Both the position numbers and the translations under genes were made by a program. From Paenibacillus lentus (GTDB lineage: Bacteria; Bacillota; Bacilli; Paenibacillales; Paenibacillaceae): DNA of 64,000 nt. Below are positions 33,161 through 42,385 of the stretch, piece by piece. Positions within the stretch are counted from its first letter, which is position 1, and the number at the start of each line of letters is the position of its first letter. Under the pieces are notes generated by a model. The model did not search any database. It was not told the DNA's origin and worked only from the letters and a program-made list of their open reading frames with translations. Location: the NCBI RefSeq assembly GCF_003931855.1, contig NZ_CP034248.1, positions 2,976,001-3,040,000 on the forward strand, read 5' to 3'.

Positions 33161-33188
33161 TTACAGCTAGGAAGCCTTATTTTATAAT
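33161..33188 (+). promoter_or_regulatory. Possible promoter of the binding-protein gene
   Basis: TATAAT at 33183-33188 is a good -10; the best -35 at 17 or so bases is the weak TTACAG (33161-33166). A weak -35 would fit activation by the YesN-like regulator of this cluster. Confidence 0.4.
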
Positions 33189-33232
33189 GAGGGTGCAAAG
33201 CAATATTACTCATAAATTAGGGAGGTCAAACC

Positions 33233-34600
33233 GTGAGAAAAAGTTGGATCATGATGTTAAGTCTGATTTTCGTGGCAAGTGTTTTGGTAGCAGGCTGCGG
33301 AAAAGGCGACAACTCGGGGGGAACGGTGAGCACGGGTACAAATGGCGGGAATACACCACAGGAAAGTAAATCGGATCCGTTCGAATTAAAGATGCGGCAC
33401 ATTGAAATCGGCGAACCCAACAAAAATCGCCTGGCTCGTTTGGAGGCTGTAAAGAAGAAAGCCGAGGAGCTGGTTCCTGGGTTAACGATTAAATTGGATG
33501 GCGTGGATAGTGAGGTGAATCGGAAAGACAAGCTGAGAAGCGAGATGGCTGCGGGAAATCCTCCGGATATTTTCGATGCCTTTGGCAGCCCGGATATCGG
33601 CGTTTACGCCAAAGAAGGACTGGTTCTCGACATTGGCCCGATTTTAGATGAGCTGAACTTGAAGGAGCGGTTCATCAACCTGGATCCCTGGACATATGAT
33701 GGCAAAATTTACGGCTTACCAAAAGGCGGATCGATTGAAGGATATTTCTACAATAAAGAATACTTTGCTGAAAAAGGGCTGGAAGTGCCAAAAACTTTGG
33801 CGGAATTGGAAGCGCTTGCTGAGAAAGTGAAGGCTGATGGCAAAGTTCCCTTCGCCCAAGGTTCTAAAGACGCCTGGGTTCCGCTTATGACAACGAATAA
33901 CTTATGGTCATATTATGCTGGAGCAGATTTCACGGCTGGATTCAAGACCGGTGATTCCAAATGGAATGATCCGAAAATGGTTGAAGCGGTCAGCAAGCAT
34001 CAGGAGTGGGTGAAGAAAGGTTATTTTAAAAAAGGCGAGCTGGGCATCGACTACAACAGCCAGCGCAACCAACTGCTGACGGATGAAGCCGTCATGATGT
34101 ATGACGGATCCTGGGCATCCTCGGTGTTCAATGATGCTTTGGGCGCAGATGGTAAGAGCAAGTTCGGTTTCTTCGTTATGCCTCCTGTAAATGAAGGGGA
34201 TGGATTAAGCACGATGGTTGACTCGAACAATGGTTATGCATTCTCCGCGAAAGTAGCGGACGATCCGAAGAAGCTGGAAGCAGTTAAAGCGTTCATTACG
34301 AGCTTCTTCAGTGATGAGGTTCAGCTGCAAAGCCTGAAGGAGGATGGGCTGCTTCCTTCGATGATTCTCAGCGAAGAAGATTTGCAAGCGAATGCCGCTA
34401 ATGATCTGATCAAGGAAATCATCCTGCGCATGAATGAAGTCGAATATAAATGGCCGGCCTTTGATGCCTTGGTTCAGGCTGAAGTCAATACCGAGCTTAG
34501 CAGCGGGATCCACCGCGTGATTGAAGGCGTACAAAATCCTAAAGACATGCTTGATGCCGTGCAAAAAGTGCAAGAAGAAGCGAATGCCGCCGGCGAATAG
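33233..34600 (+). CDS. ABC sugar transporter substrate-binding lipoprotein (1)
   Basis: The 455-residue precursor has a signal peptide with lipobox LVAGC and a family 1 extracellular solute-binding fold (LDGVDSEVNRKDKLRSEMAAGNPPDIFDAFGSPD, GKIYGLPKGGSIEGYFYN, VMMYDGSWASSV). It captures a saccharide outside the membrane for the two permeases that follow. GGAGGTCAAACC precedes the GTG at 33233. A hairpin after the stop probably keeps its message more abundant than those of the permeases. It is a close paralogue of the lipoprotein at 45646-47022. No ATPase gene is present; such importers usually share a general ATPase such as MsmX. Confidence 0.94.
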   Translation: MRKSWIMMLSLIFVASVLVAGCGKGDNSGGTVSTGTNGGNTPQESKSDPFELKMRHIEIGEPNKNRLARLEAVKKKAEELVPGLTIKLDGVDSEVNRKDKLRSEMAAGNPPDIFDAFGSPDIGVYAKEGLVLDIGPILDELNLKERFINLDPWTYDGKIYGLPKGGSIEGYFYNKEYFAEKGLEVPKTLAELEALAEKVKADGKVPFAQGSKDAWVPLMTTNNLWSYYAGADFTAGFKTGDSKWNDPKMVEAVSKHQEWVKKGYFKKGELGIDYNSQRNQLLTDEAVMMYDGSWASSVFNDALGADGKSKFGFFVMPPVNEGDGLSTMVDSNNGYAFSAKVADDPKKLEAVKAFITSFFSDEVQLQSLKEDGLLPSMILSEEDLQANAANDLIKEIILRMNEVEYKWPAFDALVQAEVNTELSSGIHRVIEGVQNPKDMLDAVQKVQEEANAAGE

Positions 34601-34617
34601 TTACTGGAATCGCATGA

Positions 34618-34651
34618 GGAGCACCCCGGGCTAACGGGTGGTGCTCCTTTT
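34618..34651 (+). terminator. Intra-operon attenuating terminator
   Basis: GGAGCACCCC (34618-34627) pairs with GGGTGGTGCTCC (34636-34647) and TTTT follows. It lies between the binding-protein and permease genes and is likely partially read through. Confidence 0.8.
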
Positions 34652-34697
34652 CAAAACATAGCTGAATTGCGACCAAGTCAGAATCTGGAGGGTATTT

Positions 34698-35582
34698 ATG
34701 AACAAGGCGATGAGAAATCCGCTGATGTATACATTATTTTTAATTCCAACTTTTATCGGTATTATATTGTTTTTCATCTATCCCGTAATCAATGCCGCGT
34801 TTTATAGCTTTACCGACTGGAACGGGATTGCGAAGACGTACAATTTTACTGGATTCGCGAACTACACGAAGGCGATGAGTCAAAGCGCGTTTTGGGTGTC
34901 AGTCAGAAATAACGGCTTCTTTATTCTGTTTTCAGTGTTTATTCAAGTTCCGCTTATCATCCTGTTCTCGCTCTTAATTGCGAACGTCAAGAAACTGAAG
35001 GGGCTGTATAAAACAGCTGTATTTATGCCTTCGGTGATGTCTACGGCAGTCATCGGTATTTTGTGGGGCTTCATTTATGAGCCGGATATCGGATTGTTTA
35101 ACCATGTACTGGGACTGTTTGGTATTGAGAAAATATATTGGCTGTCGGATCGCAGTTGGGCTATGATTTCCATCCTGATCACGAATGCCTGGCAGTGGAC
35201 CGGGTTCTATATCGTGATGGTGCTGGCCGCAATCATCTCTATTCCCAAGGAGCTGGACGAGGCTGCGATGATTGACGGGGCTACCGGCTTCCAGCGCGCC
35301 ATGCGGATCACAATGCCGCTGATTATGCCGATCGTGTCGGTCGTCATTATGCTGTCCATTGCCGGGGCTATGAAGGCTGCGGATATCATTATCGTTATGA
35401 CCAAGGGCGGCCCGGCAGGTTCAACCGAGGTGATGGCTACCTATATGCTGAAGCACTCCATCACCAGCTTCAAATACGGATATGGGAACAGCATCGCGGT
35501 CTTGATCTTTATTTTCACGCTGATCATTACGGCACTCTATCAAGTCCTTGTGGCGAGAAGAACGGAAAGGATCGAATATTAA
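34698..35582 (+). CDS. ABC sugar transporter permease (1)
   Basis: The 294-residue protein has six membrane helices and the EAA loop ELDEAAMIDGATGFQRAMRITMPLIMP that docks the ATPase. It belongs to the MalF/UgpA type of carbohydrate importers. GGAGGGTATTT precedes the ATG. Its stop codon overlaps the start of the next permease by one base (TAATG), so the two are translationally coupled. Confidence 0.96.
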   Translation: MNKAMRNPLMYTLFLIPTFIGIILFFIYPVINAAFYSFTDWNGIAKTYNFTGFANYTKAMSQSAFWVSVRNNGFFILFSVFIQVPLIILFSLLIANVKKLKGLYKTAVFMPSVMSTAVIGILWGFIYEPDIGLFNHVLGLFGIEKIYWLSDRSWAMISILITNAWQWTGFYIVMVLAAIISIPKELDEAAMIDGATGFQRAMRITMPLIMPIVSVVIMLSIAGAMKAADIIIVMTKGGPAGSTEVMATYMLKHSITSFKYGYGNSIAVLIFIFTLIITALYQVLVARRTERIEY

Positions 35583-36412
35583 TGACGAAAAAATTCAAGG
35601 GCAGCCTGGCTCATATTCTGCTGATGATTTATCTGCTAGTAATTCTCTATCCCTTTTTATTTGTGCTGTTCTCGTCAGTGAAGACGGATAACCTCGCGAT
35701 CGCAAAAAATCCGTTCGGATTTCCACAGGAGTTCCAGTGGTCCAATTATGTAGAAGCCTGGGTCAACGCGAAAATCAGTACGTATTTCTTGAACAGTTTG
35801 TATATCGCAGTGATTGCCGCGGTGGCGACTATCATTATGGCTTCCATGGCTTCTTTTGCAATGACTCGGATGCGGTTCACAAAGGTTAGCCCTGTTCTGT
35901 ATCAGATCATTATTCTCGGTATTCTTATCCCAGGCAACGCATTGCTGCTGCCGGTATACAATCTGATGCGCACAACCCATTTGCTCGATACGCACTGGGC
36001 ATTATTAATTCCGTACGCGGCAAACTCTATTCCATTCTCGGTTGTCATCTTAACTGCTTTTATGAAATCATTGCCCAGCGAGATCGAGGAGGCAGCTGTT
36101 GTAGACGGACTAAGATTATCTGGTATTTTTACCAGAATCGTGATGCCGCTTACCGTTCCGGCCCTCGTTACCGTCTTTATCGTGAATTTTCTCGGCAATT
36201 GGAATGAATTTTTGCTCGCTAATTACTTCTTGTCCGAGGATTCGCTCAAAACACTGCCTGTCGGGATGGTAGGCTTCCGGGATGCCTTTAATATCAACTA
36301 TGCGCAAATGTCGGCAGGAATTGTCTACAGCGTCGTTCCAGTAATGGTCATCTATGCGATCCTGCAGGAGAAAATTATTGAAGGTTTGACGGCCGGAGGG
36401 GTAAAAGGATAG
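35582..36412 (+). CDS. ABC sugar transporter permease (2)
   Basis: The 276-residue protein has six membrane helices and the EAA loop SEIEEAAVVDGLRLSGIFTRIVMPLTVP; it is of the MalG/UgpE type and pairs with the preceding permease. The C-terminus EKIIEGLTAGGVKG is typical of this subfamily. The response regulator gene follows after 50 bases. Confidence 0.96.
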   Translation: MTKKFKGSLAHILLMIYLLVILYPFLFVLFSSVKTDNLAIAKNPFGFPQEFQWSNYVEAWVNAKISTYFLNSLYIAVIAAVATIIMASMASFAMTRMRFTKVSPVLYQIIILGILIPGNALLLPVYNLMRTTHLLDTHWALLIPYAANSIPFSVVILTAFMKSLPSEIEEAAVVDGLRLSGIFTRIVMPLTVPALVTVFIVNFLGNWNEFLLANYFLSEDSLKTLPVGMVGFRDAFNINYAQMSAGIVYSVVPVMVIYAILQEKIIEGLTAGGVKG

Positions 36413-36461
36413 ATTAACAGTAGAACGGTAAGACGGTGACAACGAAATGGGGTAGTACTCT

Positions 36462-38111
36462 GTGGATATCAAGGCGCTGCTCATTGATGATGAGCCTCTA
36501 ATTCTGAATCATTTGAAGAATGCGCTACCTTGGAATGAGCTTCAGATTGATCTTGTTGGAACGGCTAGGAACGGGGTAAAAGGGCTTGAGCTAGTCATAG
36601 AATTCGAACCTGATATAATCCTGTGCGATATTCGAATGCCGCTGATGGACGGACTGGAGCTTCTCCGCGAAATTCGCAAACGAGGCTATGAGACTGAGGT
36701 CATTATGTTGACCGGTTATCAGGAGTTTGAATATGCCCGGCTGGCATTGCAGCATGGCGTCAAGGATTATATTCTGAAGCCGATTGATTACTCGGAGCTG
36801 AAGAAGGCGGTCGGTAAGCTGGCGAATGAGGTTCGATCCCGAAGATCGGAAAAGCGTTCCGTCGAGAGGCAGATGCAAAGGATGCTCGGACTGGCTCACG
36901 AAAAAATGATGTTCGATGTGCTGATGGGCTTTGTGGAAGATCTGCCGGCGTATTGGTTCGCCGAGGATGAACGGGGGAATGGACTTCTATACTCGTTGAT
37001 TCTCGTAGATCTCGACGGTTATGCGCAGCGTACGGTGTCCTGGACGGATCAGGAGCGCAAGCTGTGGAACTTTGCGGTTCGAAATGTGCTCCAGGAGGCG
37101 ATTCCGGATCAAGAGCTTCAATATACCGTCGTCCAGTTGCGTCAAGGAGAATGGTGCATGCTGCCGCAGTTTGAGCGCGCGCGCTATGCTGCTGTTTCGG
37201 AACAGATGTATGAATGGGCTCGGAAAATTCAGTGCGCCGTCAAGGAGCATATCAAGCTAACGGTCAGTTTAGCCTGGGATCACGGGCCGATTGAAATGAA
37301 GGAACTATCCCAGACTTATTTGAAGCTGCAGCGCGGTTTAATGCTGCATGCCGATCATGAGCAGTTGCTTCCTTTTACAAAAGAGAATTCGTCCGGCGAT
37401 TTGGGAGCGATATCGGAATGGCAGCTTGTGGAGGAAATTACCTCTGGCCTGAGAATGTACGACAAAGCAAAAGTCGAGCAAGGGTTAGAGAGACTAAGGG
37501 CTAATCTGCCGCATATTTCTGAGCATTCCGCGCTTGGGATTGAGAAATTTCTGCAATATGGCATTATTCATTTGCTGCGAGAGATGCGAGAGCTGGACTT
37601 CATGAATTCCCATGAAGAGGGGATGCTGTGGCAGCATTTGCAGCACAGTCATAATGTGAAGGATCTGCTGAATGTGATTGCAGAGTTGGAAAACCATATT
37701 AAAGAGCTTGAAATCAATAAGAAGTCCAGCGAATTGCTGATGATCTCGGCCGGTGAATTTATTGAACGCAATTTGAGTACTGATATTGGGGTCGACGATA
37801 TTGCGAATTATCTGAATATAAGTTCAAGCTATTTCAGCCATTTGTTTAAACATCATTACGGGGAGACATTTGTTGAGTATTTACGAAAGCAGCGCATGGA
37901 GCTTGCCAAGAAGATGCTGCGCCTAACCTCCCGCAGTGTTACCGAAGTGGGGACGCTAGTGGGCTACAGTGATCGGCGTTATTTTTCTAAAGTATTTCAG
38001 CGCTATACGGGTGTGACACCGACGGAGTACCGGGAGCAGGAAGAACTGGCGGAGGAGAGCGAAGAAGCGAGAAATGAGCCTGATGGGCAAAAAAATAAAC
38101 AGCAGGTATAG
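36462..38111 (+). CDS. YesN-like response regulator with AraC-type DNA-binding domain
   Basis: The 549-residue protein has an N-terminal receiver (LLIDDEPLILNHL, phosphoacceptor Asp in DIILCDIRMPLMDG, Lys in DYILKPIDY), a long middle region, and a C-terminal pair of AraC helix-turn-helix motifs (VDDIANYLNISSSYFSHLFKHHYG and VTEVGTLVGYSDRRYFSKVFQRYTGVTPTEYR). Such proteins act with YesM-type kinases to control sugar importers. No kinase gene adjoins it; the only YesM-type kinase in the window is at 47049-48854, beyond the fnr-adhE-pfl block. Start is the GTG at 36462 with a modest GGGG site. Confidence 0.93.
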   Translation: MDIKALLIDDEPLILNHLKNALPWNELQIDLVGTARNGVKGLELVIEFEPDIILCDIRMPLMDGLELLREIRKRGYETEVIMLTGYQEFEYARLALQHGVKDYILKPIDYSELKKAVGKLANEVRSRRSEKRSVERQMQRMLGLAHEKMMFDVLMGFVEDLPAYWFAEDERGNGLLYSLILVDLDGYAQRTVSWTDQERKLWNFAVRNVLQEAIPDQELQYTVVQLRQGEWCMLPQFERARYAAVSEQMYEWARKIQCAVKEHIKLTVSLAWDHGPIEMKELSQTYLKLQRGLMLHADHEQLLPFTKENSSGDLGAISEWQLVEEITSGLRMYDKAKVEQGLERLRANLPHISEHSALGIEKFLQYGIIHLLREMRELDFMNSHEEGMLWQHLQHSHNVKDLLNVIAELENHIKELEINKKSSELLMISAGEFIERNLSTDIGVDDIANYLNISSSYFSHLFKHHYGETFVEYLRKQRMELAKKMLRLTSRSVTEVGTLVGYSDRRYFSKVFQRYTGVTPTEYREQEELAEESEEARNEPDGQKNKQQV

Positions 38112-38218
38112 GATGCACAGCACGTAGAATCTGAATTTAATTGTATCAGCTAAAACCGCCATCGCCGAACAGATCGTTAAACTACATTTGCTGAACTTAT
38201 GACGCCGCACAAATCGAA

Positions 38219-38254
38219 AAAGCAACCTCCTCCGGATCGAGATGAGGTTGCTTT
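38219..38254 (-). terminator. Terminator between the response regulator gene and fnr
   Basis: AGCAACCTC (38221-38229) and GAGGTTGCT (38244-38252) form a 9-bp stem. On the reverse strand a TTTTT run follows, so it terminates fnr; a shorter T run on the forward strand may also serve the response regulator gene. Confidence 0.85.
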
Positions 38255-38270
38255 ATCCATTTGCCTGCCA

Positions 38271-38987
38271 TTAAATCCGGCATATTTCGTTAGGGCATAG
38301 CTCACAGTGACAAATGTCCTGCAGCATAACAAGATCTTTAATAAGGATCATACCGTTTACGTACTCGAGCGCGTTTTTCTTGCGTAAATCACTGAGCATC
38401 CGGTTGACGCTTTCGCGAGTAGCGCCGATCATGTTGGAGAGATCCGTGTGTGTAATCTTTTTGTTGATGAGAATGTTATCGCCGTGCTTCTCGCCATAGG
38501 TATTGCTTAGACGAATCAGGGTCGAGCAGAGCGCTCCCGGCTTTCCGTACATCATCAAGTCCCGGAATTTAGTTTGCGTCAGCCGATGGTGAATACCCAT
38601 CCATTTCATGAAATCAATGGCGAAATCACAGTGCTGGCAAATCAGAATTTCCAAATCTTTTTGTTCAATAATGCCGATTTCACTGTCTTCAATAACTTCG
38701 GCGGTAAAGCTGTGCTTCGTACTAAAGAAGGGATCAGCCTGGCCGACCATGTCACCGCGTCCATACATATAAAGGATAAGTTCTTTGCCTTCGTCCGTAG
38801 ATTTGGTTAGTTTAATCCGCCCGCGTTTTACGAAGAACAATTTATCGGAGAAGTCTCCTTCCCAGAACAAATGCGTTCCTTCCGGATACGTCTTATCTTT
38901 CATAGTTACAAGAAGACGATTGAAATTTTGCTCTGAAAAGCAGTTGGTATTCCCACGGGTCGGGGTTGCTGTTGCAAACTCAGTCAT
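38271..38987 (-). CDS. fnr: Anaerobic regulator Fnr (Bacillus type)
   Basis: The 238-residue Crp-family protein has a beta-roll sensor domain (GTHLFWEGDFSDKLFFVKRGRIKL) and a winged helix with recognition motif IGATRESVNRMLSDL, which reads TGTGA half-sites. The C-terminal cluster CHCELCPNEIC matches the B. subtilis Fnr arrangement, where C-terminal Cys residues hold an oxygen-labile [4Fe-4S] cluster. The ATG at 38987 has GGGGGA at good spacing; a longer in-frame start at 39011 is less likely. It should activate nirBDC, adhE, pflBA and the lipoprotein unit through the boxes listed here. Confidence 0.95.
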   Translation of the reverse strand: MTEFATATPTRGNTNCFSEQNFNRLLVTMKDKTYPEGTHLFWEGDFSDKLFFVKRGRIKLTKSTDEGKELILYMYGRGDMVGQADPFFSTKHSFTAEVIEDSEIGIIEQKDLEILICQHCDFAIDFMKWMGIHHRLTQTKFRDLMMYGKPGALCSTLIRLSNTYGEKHGDNILINKKITHTDLSNMIGATRESVNRMLSDLRKKNALEYVNGMILIKDLVMLQDICHCELCPNEICRI

Positions 38988-39110
38988 TTTATAATCCCCC
39001 TCATACTCCAAATTTTTCTGAAAATTTTAAATTAATTTAAATTAATTATATAACGAACCAGAAGCTTTGGGGCGGCTTACAAGGGCTTAAAAGTGTCTAA
39101 ATTCTAACAT

Positions 39111-39126
39111 TGTGACTATTTTCACT
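39111..39126. promoter_or_regulatory. Fnr-type box between fnr and adhE
   Basis: TGTGACTATTTTCACT is a near-perfect TGTGA-N6-TCACA box. A reverse-strand TATAAT at 39045-39050 could be the fnr -10, placing this box at about -80.5, a position from which class I activation is possible. Autoregulation of fnr is inference. Confidence 0.6.
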
Positions 39127-39307
39127 ATCTTAACACCAAAATTCATTGCACAATAGGCGATCGCATGAACGTAATTCAGCGTCAGATTTGTGGTTGAAGG
39201 ATGTAAGAAGGACGCTCAAGACTCGTTACCTTAATTAATTGTAAATAAGGATGGAATCTGTGAAAAGAAATCGATAATTATGAAAGTTTTTCACTTTTTC
39301 TAAAGTT

Positions 39308-39351
39308 TGTGAAATTATTCACTATACAAACTTAAAATTATATGTTATGAT
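39308..39351 (+). promoter_or_regulatory. adhE promoter with Fnr box
   Basis: TGTGAAATTATTCACT (39308-39323) is a near-perfect Fnr box and TATGAT (39346-39351) a good -10. The predicted start is about 39358, so the box centre is at about -42.5. Confidence 0.8.
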
Positions 39352-39398
39352 CGATGTAACAAAAAGAGAAGCAAAAGCTTCCGATGGATGAACCAGAA

Positions 39399-39414
39399 AG
39401 TGAAATTATTCACA
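39399..39414 (+). promoter_or_regulatory. Second Fnr-type box in the adhE leader
   Basis: AGTGAAATTATTCACA repeats 14 bases of the promoter box (GTGAAATTATTCAC) and lies at about +49, between the predicted start and the adhE ATG. It could be a repressing or roadblock site, or serve a second promoter I cannot see. Confidence 0.55.
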
Positions 39415-39482
39415 ATACTATCTTATGTAGAGATGAATCACGAATCAGGTTGATCCAGATGAAACTTAGGAGGATGAGAGAA

Positions 39483-42098
39483 ATGGCCGTAAAGAATAAT
39501 GTGACCACGAAGCAGCAGCCTAGCCCAGAGGATTATATCCAATCACTGATCGACAAAGCGAAGAAGGCAACTGATGCTTTCATGGGAATGGATCAAGAGC
39601 AAATCGATAAGATTGTACAAGCGATGGCTCTTGCGGGTCTCGACAAGCACATGCACTTGGCAAAAATGGCTGTAGAGGAAACTGGACGCGGAGTATATGA
39701 AGATAAAATTATTAAGAACATGTTCGCGACTGAGTACATCCATAACAGCATCAAGTATGATAAGACGGTTGGTGTCATTGAGGATAATCCTTATGACAGC
39801 TTCCAGAAAATCGCCGAGCCGGTCGGAATTATTATGGGGATTACTCCGGTAACGAATCCGACATCCACTACAATCTTTAAAGCGATGATCGCCATTAAGA
39901 CTCGCAATCCGATTATTTTCGGATTCCATCCTTCCGCACAGCGTTGTAGTGCTGAAGCAGCGAAGATTTTGCTGGAAGCAGCGGTGAAACATGGCGCGCC
40001 AGCTGACTGTATCCAATGGATCGAAGATCCTTCCATGGATCGCACGAATGCATTGATGAATCACCCTGATGTGGCATGCATTTTGGCGACAGGCGGTTCT
40101 GCAATGGTTAAAGCGGCATACAGCTGCGGTAAGCCGGCACTTGGCGTAGGCCCTGGTAACGTACCTTGCTTCATTGAGAAGAGTGCTGACCTGGATCAAG
40201 CTGTTAATGACCTGATTCTATCTAAGACATTTGATAATGGTATGATCTGTGCTTCCGAGCAAGCGGTTATTATCGAAGAACCGATCTTTGATCAAGTGAA
40301 GAAGAAAATGATTGCGAACGGCTGCTACTTTGTTAACAAAGAGGAAGCTGCTAAATTAACAGCTGGCGCGATCATTGCTGATAAATGTGCAGTGAACCCT
40401 ACGATCGTAGGTCAGTCTGCAACCAAAATTGCTGAACTATGCGGTATCGATGTACCTGCCGGAACGAAAATTCTCGTTGCTGAAATTGAAGGTGTCGGAC
40501 CTAAATTCCCATTATCTGCAGAGAAATTGAGTCCGGTGCTGGCGTGCTACAAAGTGAAAACAGCTGAGCAAGGCATTGACCGCGCACTGGAAGTCGTTCA
40601 ATTTGGAGGCATGGGACACTCGTCGGTCATCCATTCCAATAATGAAGAAATTATTCAAAAATTCTCGGATCGCATGCCAACTTGCCGGATTCTGGTGAAC
40701 CAGCCATCTTCGCAGGGCGGTATCGGTGACATCTATAATACGAACCTGCCATCGCTTACGCTGGGCTGCGGATCTTACGGACGCAACTCGACTTCGTCGA
40801 ACGTAACAGCTGTCAATTTGATCAACGTGAAAAGGGTGAATCGTCGTACCGTGAATATGCAGTGGTTCAAAGTGCCAAGCAAAATCTATTTCGAGAAAAA
40901 CTCGACGCAATATCTTGCTAAAATGCCGGATATCAGCCGCGTGCTGATTGTAACTGACCCGATGATGGTTCAACTCGGATACGTAGAAAGAGTGGAGCAC
41001 TACTTGCGTCAACGCCAAACTCCGGTTGCGATCGAAGTATTCTCGGAAGTTGAGCCGGATCCATCGACAACGACGGTAGAACGTGGTACCGAATTGATGG
41101 CTAAATTCCAGCCAGACTGCATTATCGCACTCGGCGGCGGATCGCCAATGGACGCTGCGAAAGGAATGTGGCTATTCTACGAATATCCGGATACTGAATT
41201 CCATAACTTGAAGCAGAAATTTATGGATATCCGCAAACGGACTTACAAGTACCCACGTCTCGGTCAAAAGGCGAAGTTCGTGGCGATTCCTACCACTTCG
41301 GGTACAGGTTCGGAAGTTACTCCGTTCACAGTAATTACAGATAAAATCAACGGCAACACGAAATATCCTTTGGCGGATTACGAGCTGACTCCAGACGTTG
41401 CGATCATAGACCCTGAATTTGTATACAGCTTGCCTAAAGTAGCAGTAGCAGACACAGGTATGGACGTTCTGACGCATGCGATCGAGGCATACGTATCGGT
41501 CTTGGCTAACGACTATACGGATGGACTGGCGATTAAAGCGATCCAACTAGTATTCCAATACCTGGAGAAATCGGCGCTGACTGGCGACAAGCTGGCTCGC
41601 GAGAAAATGCATAATGCCTCGACACTGGCAGGTATGGCCTTTGCCAATGCGTTCCTGGGCATTAACCACAGCTTGGCGCATAAATGGGGCGGTCAATACC
41701 ATACCGCACATGGTCGTACTAACGCGATCCTAATGCCGCACGTTATTCGCTACAATGCGAAGAAACCTACGAAATTCGCGACATGGCCAAAATATACGAA
41801 CTTCGTAGCTGACGAGCGCTATGCGGAAATCGCCCGTATTCTTGGATTGCCTGCACGCACGACAGAAGAGGGCGTGAAGAGCTTGATCAAAGCGATCCGT
41901 GAGCTGAACAAGAAGCTGGGCATTCCTGAAAGCTTCCAAGAACTTGGCTTCGATGCGAAGGATTTCGAGTCGCGTGTGGATTACTTGGCAGACCGTGCAT
42001 TTGAGGATCAATGTACGACAGCGAATCCGAAGCTGCCACTCGTAAGCGAGCTTGCTGAAGTATACCGTGACGCGTTCTATGGCCGCTTTGAAGAGTAG
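39483..42098 (+). CDS. adhE: Bifunctional acetaldehyde/alcohol dehydrogenase
   Basis: AdhE reduces acetyl-CoA to acetaldehyde and then ethanol, re-oxidising NADH in fermentation. The 871-residue chain has an N-terminal aldehyde dehydrogenase domain ([28 protein letters not shown], catalytic Cys in [12 protein letters not shown]) and a C-terminal iron alcohol dehydrogenase domain ([51 protein letters not shown] with iron-binding His residues). The ATG at 39483 has AGGAGG at spacing 9; the longer frame from 39384 would place an Fnr box inside coding sequence and is unlikely. It is controlled by Fnr and sits with pflBA. Confidence 0.97.
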   Translation: MAVKNNVTTKQQPSPEDYIQSLIDKAKKATDAFMGMDQEQIDKIVQAMALAGLDKHMHLAKMAVEETGRGVYEDKIIKNMFATEYIHNSIKYDKTVGVIEDNPYDSFQKIAEPVGIIMGITPVTNPTSTTIFKAMIAIKTRNPIIFGFHPSAQRCSAEAAKILLEAAVKHGAPADCIQWIEDPSMDRTNALMNHPDVACILATGGSAMVKAAYSCGKPALGVGPGNVPCFIEKSADLDQAVNDLILSKTFDNGMICASEQAVIIEEPIFDQVKKKMIANGCYFVNKEEAAKLTAGAIIADKCAVNPTIVGQSATKIAELCGIDVPAGTKILVAEIEGVGPKFPLSAEKLSPVLACYKVKTAEQGIDRALEVVQFGGMGHSSVIHSNNEEIIQKFSDRMPTCRILVNQPSSQGGIGDIYNTNLPSLTLGCGSYGRNSTSSNVTAVNLINVKRVNRRTVNMQWFKVPSKIYFEKNSTQYLAKMPDISRVLIVTDPMMVQLGYVERVEHYLRQRQTPVAIEVFSEVEPDPSTTTVERGTELMAKFQPDCIIALGGGSPMDAAKGMWLFYEYPDTEFHNLKQKFMDIRKRTYKYPRLGQKAKFVAIPTTSGTGSEVTPFTVITDKINGNTKYPLADYELTPDVAIIDPEFVYSLPKVAVADTGMDVLTHAIEAYVSVLANDYTDGLAIKAIQLVFQYLEKSALTGDKLAREKMHNASTLAGMAFANAFLGINHSLAHKWGGQYHTAHGRTNAILMPHVIRYNAKKPTKFATWPKYTNFVADERYAEIARILGLPARTTEEGVKSLIKAIRELNKKLGIPESFQELGFDAKDFESRVDYLADRAFEDQCTTANPKLPLVSELAEVYRDAFYGRFEE

Positions 42099-42150
42099 AA
42101 ATTAAAAAGATTAAAATTCTAAAAACTAAAAAATCGCTTGTTCATTAAAA

Positions 42151-42214
42151 TGTGACAAACATCACTCGAAATGTGATGTTTGTCACAATCCTTTTATTCG
42201 ATCTGTACTATCAT
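42151..42214 (+). promoter_or_regulatory. pflB promoter with tandem Fnr boxes
   Basis: TGTGACAAACATCACT (42151-42166) and TGTGATGTTTGTCACA (42172-42187) are Fnr boxes with centres exactly 21 bases apart. TATCAT at 42209-42214 predicts a start near 42221, so the centres are at -62.5 and -41.5, the same geometry as the nirB promoter. Confidence 0.88.
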
Positions 42215-42294
42215 TACAAGTATAAGGATCCTTTATACGTTGATGAGTTAAGTGGATTCGAATAAAAGATTTAATAGCTTATCAGTGTCAAAGT

Positions 42295-42310
42295 TGTGAA
42301 AATTATCACA
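42295..42310 (+). promoter_or_regulatory. Third Fnr-type box in the pflB leader
   Basis: TGTGAAAATTATCACA is a perfect TGTGA-N6-TCACA palindrome at about +75 to +90 of the predicted transcript. A TTTATA at 42337-42342 would place it at about -46.5 of a second start, not an ideal distance. Its role is open. Confidence 0.6.
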
Positions 42311-42328
42311 AATTTTAGGGATCCAAGG

Positions 42329-42359
42329 ATGCGGGATTTATAAACCTTCAACCCCGCAT
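42329..42359 (+). other. Leader hairpin upstream of pflB
   Basis: ATGCGGG (42329-42335) pairs with CCCGCAT (42353-42359), ending 13 bases before the pflB ribosome site. It may stabilise the mRNA 5' end. Confidence 0.55.
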
Positions 42360-42385
42360 ACATTATATAAATGGAGGGAATAAAG

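Noticed and set aside
33022..33369. 115-codon frame between nirC and the binding-protein gene
   Set aside because: It crosses the nirC terminator and the start of the lipoprotein gene and has no ribosome site.
39384..39482. Longer N-terminus for AdhE from the ATG at 39384
   Set aside because: It would put an Fnr-type box in coding sequence and lacks a ribosome site; the ATG at 39483 has AGGAGG at spacing 9.
39543..40199. 218-codon antisense frame in adhE
   Set aside because: Antisense shadow of the conserved aldehyde dehydrogenase domain.
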